64,000 nucleotides of DNA, from NCBI GenBank assembly GCA_004380135.1, contig QXCR01000024.1, positions 62,001 to 126,000 on the forward strand, in the 5' to 3' direction. Below, one piece after another: positions 44,106 through 56,337 of this stretch. Origin of the DNA: Stemphylium vesicarium. Taxonomy: Eukaryota > Ascomycota > Dothideomycetes > Pleosporales > Pleosporaceae. A program made the translations under genes and the position numbers. The notes beneath the pieces were generated by a model that searched no databases, was not told where the DNA came from, and was given only the letters and a program-made list of their open reading frames with translations. How positions within the stretch are numbered: the first letter of the stretch is position 1; each line of letters begins with the position of its first letter.

Positions 44106-44394
44106 CGTGATCATTTGGGTTACTCAGATTGGAGCACTTTCGACCATGGTGTGCGCCAGGCCATCACTACAGCAAAATCTTCAAGAGCCAACGATGCGTT
44201 CATAAGTGTTTCATTTCATAAAATACTCCCATAATAGAAGCGAACTCCCATATACCATGAATGTCTAAACAATCTCTGACGCGAAAAGGCGCTTTTACTC
44301 ATACACGTGATCACGAACTACATCTGTCTAGCTCGTGCATGTAAAGAAACCTAGGATATAAGATGCAACATTCTTTGCTTCAAGAGCTGACCGT

Positions 44395-46647
<2,253 letters not shown>

Positions 46648-46693
46648 TGTGATGTGTGTATGTGTGGGGTGTCGTCTCTCTGAGACTATGTGG

Positions 46694-46701
46694 CCTTTAT
46701 A
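46694..46701 (-). promoter_or_regulatory. TATA box of the BiP gene
   Basis: TATAAAGG on the minus strand 47 bp upstream of the ATG at 46647. Confidence 0.45.
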
Positions 46702-47020
46702 TGCCAGAAGCAAGTGCGGGCGTAACTCTCTGGGAGCTCGCGGTGTGTGGTGGAGTAGACAAAGCTCTCCGGGTATCGTAAAGAAGGAAAACCAAAGGCA
46801 AGTTGAGCTTGCTTCAAGATGAGTGGAGGGAGAAAGAGAAGTAGCGGTGGAGGGGCTACTGTTATATGCACGCCGGTCGTGGAAGTATTTCGAAAGAACA
46901 CCTTGCGATCTCGAAATGCTAGCTCCGAATGGGGCTTAGCGCCCAAGCTCGCCCATGGCACTTTTGCCCCAACCGCCCGCATCAGCCTCAATTTCACCTG
47001 CGTTTGACGCAATCTGTTAC

Positions 47021-47030
47021 AGGACACGTG
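47021..47030 (-). promoter_or_regulatory. UPRE-like candidate in the BiP promoter
   Basis: CACGTGTCCT on the minus strand about 375 bp upstream of the start. It resembles, with one position off, the partly palindromic Hac1 target described for Aspergillus UPR genes. BiP is a standard UPR target, which makes the site worth noting, but CACGTG also binds other bHLH/bZIP factors. Confidence 0.25.
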
Positions 47031-48310
47031 TAATTAGCGGTCCCCGACTTGATGTTGCTTTCGTGTTCTCTTTGTGACTCCTCGCTTATGCAATGGTGCA
47101 GGCAACAGAAGCTTGATGCGCAGCGCATGGGGAAAGTAGCAGCTGCAATCGTGCTATCGCCGGGCGGTATCTAGTCTACCCCTCCGCCTAAGCGAACGCA
47201 GTCGGATCCGTTAATCCTCGACATTCACAGCCCTAGCCGCAGTGATCGTATCCCACAGTCAATTAAACCATGGTTGGCCAAGTTTCCTTCACGGATAATG
47301 AGGATTCAGAAATTTCCGGTTCGTTCGCCGGTGGTTTCCAGGCGTTTCTGTGGCGGTCTGTTCCAGGTGTCCTTTTCATGGACACTACCAAACGCCAAGT
47401 GGAAATTCACTATTTCCGTCTTTACCGATGAACATCCATCCCCTTGATGACTCTTCATTGACTTCTACATGCAACGTTTCCATAATGATAAACGGCTGCC
47501 TATGTGCACTGTCTAGGTACTGTACAAAGCTGCTCAGGTATGGACGATCTAGGACCCGCATGGAAACTTTGATACCACCCACCATCGTCGCATCGTTAGC
47601 GAGTCTCTAACCATAGTTTAGTAATCTCACGAGTACCATACATTGCAGAAGCATTTCAAATCTCGAGGTATGGTATAAGACTAATCTGCGGACGACGTAT
47701 CGTGCGCGGCTTGGCAGTTCACACAACGACGCGAGCGTTGTCAGAGGAGTCTCGATGTTTTTTTTTTCATATATCTTGAAGTCACTGTGCAACAAGTCTT
47801 TGGCATTAGGGCACAAGTGATCACGAGCAGCGATGCTGATCTTCTAATGCCACAGTATGCCATGCCGCCCGAGTTGCCGAATCCGGCACCTGAGCCTCGG
47901 TGGCAAGACCCTCGAACTTCGTTTCACGTACAACACGTAGCTCCTGCCACTATACTGTGATTCTTAGAAATGATACCGCAGTGAAGGCATTTCCCCAAAC
48001 TTCAAATGCGCAAAAACAAGGCAAGAACGGTATCGCACAGGCGGCTTAGCCACACGTTCTCATTGGACGACGCTTAATGATAACGTCATGGACTCGTGGC
48101 ATTGGGTAGTCGTCACCAGCTGTGGCTGCGAGATCCAGCTTGCTTTACAATCACTGCTACAATGCTCGCTGTATACAGCATATGTTTGACCATGCACATC
48201 GCTGATCATCTCAATCTTTTCACCAGCTCTTGCAGCCCTCTTACCTGAGAGCCTTGGTGCTTGGCAGACTGCTAGCATACCAACACGCAGGCCAGAAGCA
48301 CTTGAACAAC

Positions 48311-49700
48311 ATGTCTGGCGGTGTCGTAGACCCAGCAGCACGAGACAAGTATCTCTTACAAGGTACCCATCAAGGTGTCTTCTTTACCTCTAGTTGTCTC
48401 ACAAGCCATAGTAACTGCCGGTCCTTCATACAACTTCTCCGAGCACAATCAGGTATCAGTGAACGGCCCAGACGCAACTTACATCGAAAGTGATATCCTC
48501 TCTGCCTGGATACGCGTCCGCATAAAAGACTACCATGGCCTGCCTCGCGACTCGCCAGCTTCATCATCTTACTTTAACCACCCGCAACACACAGCCGATC
48601 GCTACTCCATCGCCTACTCCTTTGTCCCCAAAAAGGACATGCCTGGGTCCGACCTAGTCATGGGCTTCGACTACGGCCACTCGATCAAACATCAACTTCC
48701 GCCAGGCTTCAGGTACGCAATGAAGATTGCAACCAGCATGCTCGATCCGGGCTTGTACTCTGACGCCTATTCCGACGAGCCGTACCTTTACGGCCCAGCA
48801 TTATCGAGTTTCTTCGCCTTTCGAATCGGCGAGAAAACAAGCGCCATGTCTCCGTCTGACCAGCTTGCCAAGCTCGAGCAAGAATCCGACTGCGTGATTG
48901 AAGAAGGCGCTTATGGTAGTGGTGCAGAGATCCGCAAGGCGACAAACATGCCCCCGAAGTGGAAGAAGCGGCGCAAGTTCTACCTCGATTCGAAGGCCCT
49001 TGCAGACTTTACGTTTGAGAGGGGAAGAATGTATCATGCTGATTTTTTCAACCCGCACCTGGATTTTGCGAATTTCTCGTTGAGGTTGCCTGGGTTTTCG
49101 ATTAGTGTGGCGCGGTATGTGGATGAAAAGACGCATCATCTGCGATATGTGCTGAAGAATCGGACGACGGAGGAAGTGCTATTTGTTGTAATTTTCAAAT
49201 TGCTGTTTGGGCAGGAGCTGGAGGAAACGTTGGAGAAGGAAAAGAGGAGGGAAAACGCGCCGGCTGTATCGGTGACTGAGACGGATGAACCGAAGAGAAA
49301 AGGCACGGGGCATGATGAACTGACCAAAGTGTGTGCTGCTGAGGAGGCTGAGCGGAGGGCTTCGCAGCCACCATCCTCGGCGGCGGAACCTGCATCAGCA
49401 AAACGCGAAAACCCGAAGCCTGCAGCAGCGGAGCCTTCAACGGCGGAACCTGAGTGTGACGGCCAAAGCGATCAGACTTACGTCGGTCAAGCTACGACCG
49501 CAGCGTCAAACCTAGCCAACTCCGTCGTGGCAATATACGCAGCGCTGGGCTTTGGTAACTCGTCTTCGTCGTCTGACTCCGACGCTGGAAGCAGAGGCAG
49601 TTCGCTGCAGTCCTCGAAGCAACCCATGGCGGCAGAAATTGATGGCATGGACAATGAGACAGTAGAAAGGTACTTGCAGAGTCGACATGGTAGTGTATGA
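48311..49700 (+). CDS. DUF1769 family protein
   Basis: Exons 48311-48362 and 48412-49700 give 446 residues. The join restores KYLLQVTAGPSYNF, the family start motif; without the 49-nt intron there is no ATG in frame. The domain continues with IRVRIKDYHGLPRDSP, YFNHPQHTADRYSIAYSFVP, GSDLVMGFDYGHSIKHQLPPGF and DEPYLYGPALSSFFAFRIG, ending about residue 280 with SLRLPGFSISVARYVDEKTHHLRYVLKNR. The remaining 165 residues are Glu/Ala/Ser-rich and probably disordered. No signal peptide or membrane anchor is seen. The family is conserved in fungi without an assigned function. Confidence 0.85.
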
Positions 49701-50937
49701 TATTCCTGAAGAGCCAATGTGGATCAAGCTAGCTAGACCATGTTTCCAGACTTTCTAGGAATGATCATTTGAATAAGACCCCGAAGATGAATTTTCCATC
49801 ATAAAACGAGAAAAATCAGCCATTAAATTGTCCCAGTGGTCTTCGTGTCGGTCATTGGTGTCCCTTTTGTACTCGATCCATCCTTCGCTTTGGATATACT
49901 TGGCACACTGATCCCTAGCAAGATGTCCAAAGATGATGGCAAAAAGCTGGAAGCGGCGAAGAAATGATGATGGCTGATGATAGAAGCTAGAGAATGTTTT
50001 TCACCACGTCTCGTAATTAGTAGGTGACATCTGTCATCTTCCATCTTGCAGTTTCAACCGTGGCAATCACAAAAGCACTTGATTCTTTTGCGCAGCGCAG
50101 AAACCGCAAAGGTACAGGGCAGGAGTGACGGCAGAGTATGGGATAACTGATTAGAAAGCGCGAACATATTTTGGAAACTCTATCCATGAGCATGTCGAAA
50201 TCACGAGTAAGTCGCGAGTGTACAACGGCGAAAGAATGACTGCTATCAAGATTGAGGAAGGAAGTCAGCATCCGCCCACTGCACCTGCAGTCGGCTACGC
50301 GAAAGCACGTGCAGTCTGGCGCACGTGCACCTCCGCACCGATGAAACCCCGTCTCGCGCTCCTTGACACACGCACTGCACCGCTCCCTCATCCAAAGGGC
50401 AACAATAGACGCTCTCACGCCGCGTGGCGGTCAAGTCAAGCAACTTTAATCGGACCGGGCTTTAGCCAAAGGTAATCCGGCACGCGCCAGGGCGTTGGCC
50501 TAGCTCACGGGAAGTCGAGACTCCACTGACGGATCTGCATCTCGGAAACTGAAGCTTCCATGGCACTAACATGGTTTGTGTCTTGCGGAACTTGCCCAAA
50601 GCACATTGCGATACGACGGTGATGTGCGTGGGTAGTGGTAAAACGAATTGCATCGGCGGCGTGTATGGCAACCTTACCCCCCGCGCAGCTCCTCTTGTGG
50701 GTATCTGTGTTCCAGTCATGAGCATCTTGAGGCACTCTTAGTGGCGCGGATTCATGCGTTGCCGGACGGGGCCACCACTGCTCTTTTCTGTGGTTTCTCC
50801 CAACATAGCCTTTTTTCCTTTACCTCTTTTCCTAATGGCGGCTGGCTTGCAGATGGTAACCAATATCTCACTTCTCACATGATTATCCTTTTTCCCTAGT
50901 CTCCCGAATTCGGCCCTTTGCTTAACCTCCAGAAACA
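49701..50937. other. Intergenic region
   Basis: 1.2 kb between tandem plus-strand genes. Short open frames on both strands lack support. Nothing recognised apart from pyrimidine-rich promoter-like sequence at 50780-50900. Confidence 0.4.
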
Positions 50938-52022
50938 ATGATAAGCACCTGTTTGGACCTCGCGCTTCTGTGCCATCCGGTACTTGCGCTCCTCACGATC
51001 CAACGACCGAAAATGCAGACCCAACAGTCGAGATGGCAGTACTTTCTCCTCAGCTTTCTGTCGCTGCTCGCTATACGCTATGCGAGTAGCACTGCGACCG
51101 AACAACCTACCCGCGCGCTGGATGACGTCTTGCCGGATCTTGTCTGCCAGACGGTCTCCCAGCCGAACCCCATCGCAGCAACGTACCCAATGAACGCAAC
51201 CGGAACATTGAACGGCACAGTCTCAGTGCTCCCAATCTCATTGGACCTCGCACGAAAGCTGATTCCCTCGGAATACCGCATCTTGGAACATGCATACCGC
51301 CACCTTCTCCCTTCGTTTCCAAAGGGCATGTATCCAGCGGTAGTGCAGGCCGTGCACGATCACGACGTGCAGGCTTTCGGCTTCAAGATACCCGACTTTT
51401 CGGTAAGTTGACCACTACTCTCTAGCTTGAGATCGTAAACTAGCACGCGCCCGGGCTAACAAGCTGGAAATAGCGCGCTGGAATTGAATTCCCTTTCCTG
51501 GACTTGCTAGGCGACAACAGTACGTCGTTCAAATGGGCGCCGTCACTCTTGATGTCCGCGGACAACCCGGTGGCGCTCAAGGGCGCAGCAGACTACGGAA
51601 CAAACACGTTCCCTGCTACTTTCGACCCTGCCTGCGACGCTTACAAGGCGGTCCCGGATGCCAAGGAACCTGGTACTACTTCCTTTAATGCGAAGAGCAT
51701 AAAAGCTGGTGATGCATGCGTTGACACGCGCTTCTCTTTGACCGCCGAAGCAATGTATCCACTTGACTTCTTCGTCAACATTACCAATCAAGTCATGTTC
51801 GCTGACGGCAAGTCCTGCGATAACATGATTCGACTGTTCAACACCAGTCTCACGACAAGCCCCAACACGGTTGAAAACGTCAAGGGTACTGTGCGCGCCA
51901 AGATCCTGCCGTTTGATACGGAGCACGTATGGGAGGATGTCCGTGGCATTCGATTGGACACGGCTTTCATCGAGAACAACTATCTTCCCTGTGAGAACTT
52001 CAGAGGTTACGGGTCAGGGTAG
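50938..52022 (+). CDS. Secreted glycoprotein, possibly of acetoacetate-decarboxylase-like fold
   Basis: Exons 50938-51402 and 51474-52022 give 337 residues. Two in-frame ATGs are possible: 50938 and 51013. The second yields MQTQQSRWQYFLLSFLSLLAIRY, a cleaner signal sequence; the first has the better AACAATG context. The mature part begins with a region rich in N-glycosylation sites and the stretch VSVLPISLDLARKLIPSEY, LLPSFPKGMYPAVVQAVHDHD, which reminds me of the acetoacetate-decarboxylase/ADC-like superfamily; this is pattern-level only. The 71-nt intron joins PDFS to RAGIEFPFLDLLGD. Several cysteines (VCQ, ACDAY, DACVD, KSCDN, PCENF) suggest disulfides. Function unknown. Confidence 0.75.
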
Positions 52023-52194
52023 TGGTGGTTGGACGAGCGATTTTCCTCTTCCGGAGTTGAACACTTTCACCGAGCGAAGCGAACGATACCCATTTCTAGC
52101 GGCTAGCAATTGTTAGAACATTGTACATGGAATATGAAACCAACGGGGACGTTTTTACACCCCCATCATCACAAATATGAAGAAACGATTTTGT

Positions 52195-52200
52195 AATAAA
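52195..52200 (+). terminator. Polyadenylation-signal candidate
   Basis: AATAAA 173 bp after the stop of the secreted glycoprotein gene, in the 208-bp convergent gap before the GPI16 stop. Confidence 0.35.
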
Positions 52201-52230
52201 ACGTGACATAACTCTCTTTTAGAAAGCAAG

Positions 52231-54032
52231 CTAACCCATACCAAGCAGCCCTTTCAGTCTGAGTATCTTACCCCGAACAACACCCTTCAAGCCACCGGCA
52301 CCCATGGCCGGCGCCTCATCGACGCCCACAAAGCGCCTGACGAGCAGATTAAAGATATTGCCAAAGCCCAACGCCATAACCGTGCTCGTAAGAATAATAA
52401 CATTATACGGCATACTGAAATCAGGCGTAGGCAGCGGAAGAAGAAGCGAAGTAGTACGAACATAAACACCCTTGCCATCACCGGACTGCGGCGACAAAAC
52501 GCGGATAACAGCAGGCGCAACATCAAAGCCTCGGTTCGCATCAGGCGGATACTCTGTGTATCGAAGAATGGCCTTCTCAAAGTCGTACGTGAGCGTGAGT
52601 GTAGAGGCGGGCGGGATGACCATGCGCAGCTCGAAATGGGTGCCGCGCTTGCGGTCGACAGCGGGGCGGTAGTAAGTTTCCTTGATAGGGGATTCGTCCG
52701 TGGTGGATACGTGAGCGCGCAGTGTGTGCAGGTAGGGTTTCATGAACCATGGGAGAGACTCGAGGTAGACTATCTCGACGGGTGTTTCCGGGGATGGGTT
52801 GCGGAGGACGGCTTGGATGCTGCCGCGTTCTTGGCCGTGGCCGTTGATGGAGCGCGCGGCGAAGACCATGGGGTCTGGGCGGACGAGACCTGTTTTCATC
52901 TTTTGCTCGGGGAGGGCCAGATCGAAGTTCTGGTTTGTTGGCAGCTTGTAGCAGCGGAGGGTGTCGGATGCGAGTCTTGATTCTGTGAATTGACCCTCTG
53001 TTTTCACGTCCATGGTGCGTTCTGGGGGCATGTTGATGCAGACGTTGTGAGCGTCGTCGGCGCTCTCGTCTATCAATGGGCATGCTCCCCTTAGCGGCCT
53101 TCCGAAGACTTCTTCCAGTGTCCACGCAAGCTCAGTGCCCTTGTTCAGGGGGTAACATGTGTCGTGCGCGTGGTAGCCTTTGGAAGTGTCACATTCCATC
53201 TGGTCCATGGGGAGAGGTCGTGGGATTGGGTTGTCTCTTGGACGCTTCGCCCTGGCAATGTCCAAGACCATGTCCACACTCTGTTCCATTTCTATGGAGC
53301 AACTGGAGCTCCCCTCCTCACAGGTTGGGCGTACATCCACAGCCATGGTCTGGAAGGCAGCATCGAACAGCTTGTGTCCGTCCAGCAGACTCGAAACGCC
53401 TGCCTTTCCTTTGCAGGGCAGCAACTTCAGGAAAGGTGTCAGGTTCTCGGTACAGACAACTTCGTGGGGCAGGGTGCCGTGGAGAAGATGGAGGTTGGAC
53501 GAGTTGCCGTGTTGGCCTTCCGGGGCAAAGGACATGACAGGGCGGATGGTCTTGGTGGCATCGATGAAGTTTATCGAAGCGCAGAAGAGACCAGACAGGG
53601 CATTGGTGAGCTTCAGCCATCGTGCGAATGCTCTGGTCTGGTTAGTATTAACTCATCCTTGTCTTGGTGGAGGCCATACTCATCCTCCGTGTCAGCCTCG
53701 ACCCAAGCCCACAGCTCAACGCCTGTACCACCTTCTCTTGCCCCGTTCCATGGCCGCTGTCCCCAATTCTCAGCATCCCACCGTCCCACACTGAACCTCA
53801 GGTGCAGCTCTTTTGTGTGTGCATGTTGCAGAATCTGGCCAAATGAACGGGGAAAATAGCGGAAGTTTTGTTCTTCAAAAGCCGTGGCGCTTTCGTTGCT
53901 GCGGAAGTTGAAGGAGGCCAGAAGCGTGTTCTGCGGAAGGGGTCGAAGGAGGAGGCGCTCGCTGTAGTCGGAGCCGGCAGAGACGACGGCTATCAAGGCA
54001 TTGAGCAACAAGAGGAAGAAAGACGAGAGCAT
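52231..54032 (-). CDS. GPI16: GPI transamidase subunit GPI16 (PIG-T)
   Basis: ER membrane subunit of the GPI transamidase, which attaches GPI anchors to proteins and pairs with the catalytic subunit GPI8. Exons 54032-53680 and 53632-52231 give 584 residues. MLSSFFLLLLNALIAVVSAGSDYSERLLLRPL has a signal peptide followed by the family motif. Further matches: FNFRS, FPRSFGQILQ, ELHLRFSVGRWD, the join EAFARWLKLTNALSGLFCAS, LLPCKGKAG, LLDGHKLFDAAFQ and GRPLRGACPL. Near the C-terminus lies one membrane helix (VIILTSTVMALGFGNIFNLLV) with a short basic tail. The acceptor of the 47-nt intron is the second AG after the ACTAAC branch site. It shares a 232-bp divergent promoter with LUC7. Confidence 0.93.
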
Positions 54033-54264
54033 GTCAGCATCGTAGCGCTCCCGAGGCGAACAAAAAGAAGTGTCTTCTGGGACAGCTGGCGACAGACGTG
54101 AGGTGTTGCGGCCGAGGGTGAAGGGCGCCCCACGTGTGATTGGCCGGGCTCGCTGGGTACTTGGCATTGCCGCGGTCGCATGCGTCGCGATTTCTTTTGA
54201 CCATCACTCTTTCGCAAGCTCTCCACATCACGACGCAACCAATCACCAACCGACCATAGACACT
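54033..54264. promoter_or_regulatory. Bidirectional promoter GPI16/LUC7
   Basis: 232 bp between two divergent start codons. A CACGTG at 54131-54136 is followed by ATTGG at 54139-54143 (CCAAT box on the minus strand), roughly midway. No TATA box in either direction, as is common for housekeeping pairs. Confidence 0.55.
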
Positions 54265-55229
54265 ATGGCTGCAGCAGAGACGCGCAGACTGCTTGGTACG
54301 TCACACGTCTTATATCTGCATACGAATACTAACGCCATGTAGAGCAGCTCATGGGCGAACAGCTCATGAGCGGAACCGACCAACGCGCGCCGCAGCTCAG
54401 TATCACCGACCCCAAGGTCTGCCGCTCGTACCTTGTAGGCAACTGCCCGCACGACCTCTTCACCAACACCAAGAACGAACTGGGGCCCTGCTCCAAAGTC
54501 CACAATGAGGCGCTCAAGACCGAGTACCAGGAGGCCGATGCCGACCAGAAGCGCAGGTGGGGCTTCGAGTTTGACTACATGCGCGACATGCAGCACCACA
54601 TTGACAGCTGTAACCGCAAGATAGATTCGGCCCAGCGCCGCCTAGAAAAGACGCCTGAAGAGATCCGGCAGACCAACGCTCTCGTAAGTAGTAGCAGTAG
54701 CCTTGTCAACGGCAGACGCGCTAACTCATCCTCCCAGCTCAAAGCAATCAACGAACTCACCAAATCCATCGACGCCGGCATGCTCGAAATTCAAATCATG
54801 GGCGAGGAGGGCATGGTCAACATGGCCGTGCAAGAATTCACAAAGGTCCGCTACAAGAAGGCCGAAAAGGAGGAACGCGAGCGCGAGCTGAGAGCCCTTT
54901 CCGACACGGGAGGTCCTTCGGGCCACCAGAAGCTCCAAGTGTGCGACGTATGCGGTGCGTATCTCAGTCGTCTGGACAATGATCGTCGTCTAGCAGACCA
55001 TTTCTACGGAAAGATGCATCTCGGATACGCCCAGATGCGCAAGTCGTACGAGGCCCTATCCAAGGAGCTCAAGGACCGCGCTCCACCACGCAACTCCTAC
55101 GCCCCCTCGGGAGGTGACATGGATCGCGGCAGCGGCGGAGGCTGGGGAGGTGGTGGATATGGCGGTGGTGGCGGTGGCTTCCGCGGCGGACGAGGAGGCC
55201 GTCGTGGAGGCAGAAGAGGCGCCTGGTAA
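54265..55229 (+). CDS. LUC7: U1 snRNP-associated splicing factor LUC7
   Basis: Nuclear RNA-binding protein that helps U1 snRNP choose 5' splice sites. Exons 54265-54295, 54343-54683 and 54738-55229 give 287 residues. Exon 1 is just 31 nt (MAAAETRRLL). The first zinc finger is CCCH type (VCRSYLVGNCPHDLF, GPCSKVHNEAL). A coiled coil with MQHHIDSCNRKI and PEEIRQTNALLKAINELTK follows, then the C2H2 finger (VCDVCGAYL, ADHFYGKMHLGY). The tail is Gly/Arg-rich with RGG repeats. The second intron is 54 nt, a multiple of three and without a stop, so its retention would insert 18 Ser-rich residues. Confidence 0.95.
54684..54737 (+). other. Stop-free intron of 3n length in LUC7
   Basis: Canonical GTAAGT donor, GCTAAC branch site and CAG acceptor. 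Length 54 nt and no in-frame stop, so retained transcripts would stay translatable. Confidence 0.6.
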
Positions 55230-55945
55230 CAAATCTTCTTCCTCTTCCTCCTCCTAGCTTCTCCTCGGCGTTAAGGTGTGTCTATTGAGATTCCCAAAAT
55301 CTGCGGCTTACTACCAGTATTTTTGATGCGAAAAGCCTTTTACCGCCATACTTGGCCCCTACTACCTGACTGTAACAACACAACTGGAGGCTCCAATGGG
55401 CGCCCATTTGAGAAACTATGAATCACTCCAATTCAGAACACATGTACGCTTTTTTCTCCAACAAGATGCATCTTGACATGTCCTCTAACCTTTCATCAAG
55501 GACCTATGTGAACGACGGCTAGAACCCTACATCGGTCGAAACTATACCCCCCGATGTGCATTGCCAGGTGCGTGGCTCTTCTGACCCATGGAATGATTCT
55601 TCGATGTGATGTCTGTGGTAATATGTCCTATCGTAAACTCTTGATGGACGCTCATTGCCGCCATCTCCCAACAACCTAGTCAGCCGTGAAGGCGAGCATG
55701 CACCAAACGCACAGAGCAACAAAATGAGCGGCCTGTTTTCCTATCTGCAGGCTTTTATGCTTCTTGTCTGGCGCATACGACTGCGTCTCACCTTTTTGGC
55801 TCTATGAACGTAACCTTTAGCCGTCATCTTCGACACGAGGACAAAAGTAGTCTATTTGCCTTCCCCCCAAATACCAAAGTAAAAAAAATAAACCCCTTAG
55901 TTTTTGCTCTCTGAAAAGAGTACACTTCTTGCGATCTTGCTTTCT

Positions 55946-55968
55946 CTTGCTCTCTCTCTCTCTCTCAC
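55946..55968. repeat. (CT)n microsatellite
   Basis: A short dinucleotide tract in the convergent intergenic region. Confidence 0.7.
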
Positions 55969-56189
55969 TTTAAACCTTCACCGTGCATTTTTTATCGGAA
56001 AGAATAGACCATCATTCTTTCAACAGCTTAGCTAAGCTACTACATTTTTCTCATGTCATATCGTGAAAACGCTCCAACCTGCTTTTTTTCCAAAAAGGGA
56101 GCAAATAGTAAAATGGGGGACCGTTTTTTATCATGACATGTGAAAACAGACATACTCCCCTTCCTCCATGCCATGCTGCAAAATAAAAA

Positions 56190-56217
56190 CGTCCAAAATA
56201 AAAATAAAAATAAAAAT
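56190..56217. repeat. (AAAATA)n-like microsatellite
   Basis: Four adjacent ATAAAA units, likely in the 3' region of the KH-protein transcript. Confidence 0.65.
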
Positions 56218-56337
56218 AGTGGAAACAAACTTTGTTCACCATCATGAGACTCGTCCAAGATAATCCATCGTAAATGATCCAGCGCCAGAAAAGTCTACTT
56301 GCACTCGCTCCTTTGTTACACACGGTATTAAAAACAC

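Larger units (their letters stand above)
46648..48310. other. Divergent intergenic region between BiP and the DUF1769 gene
   Basis: 1.66 kb. The left third holds the BiP promoter. No additional gene, RNA or repeat is supported. Confidence 0.4.
55230..56337. other. Convergent 3' region of LUC7 and the KH protein
   Basis: 1.1 kb without gene. It holds simple repeats: a CT run at about 55946-55968 and an AAAAT-type run at about 56190-56217, plus T-rich tracts compatible with UTRs. Confidence 0.45.
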
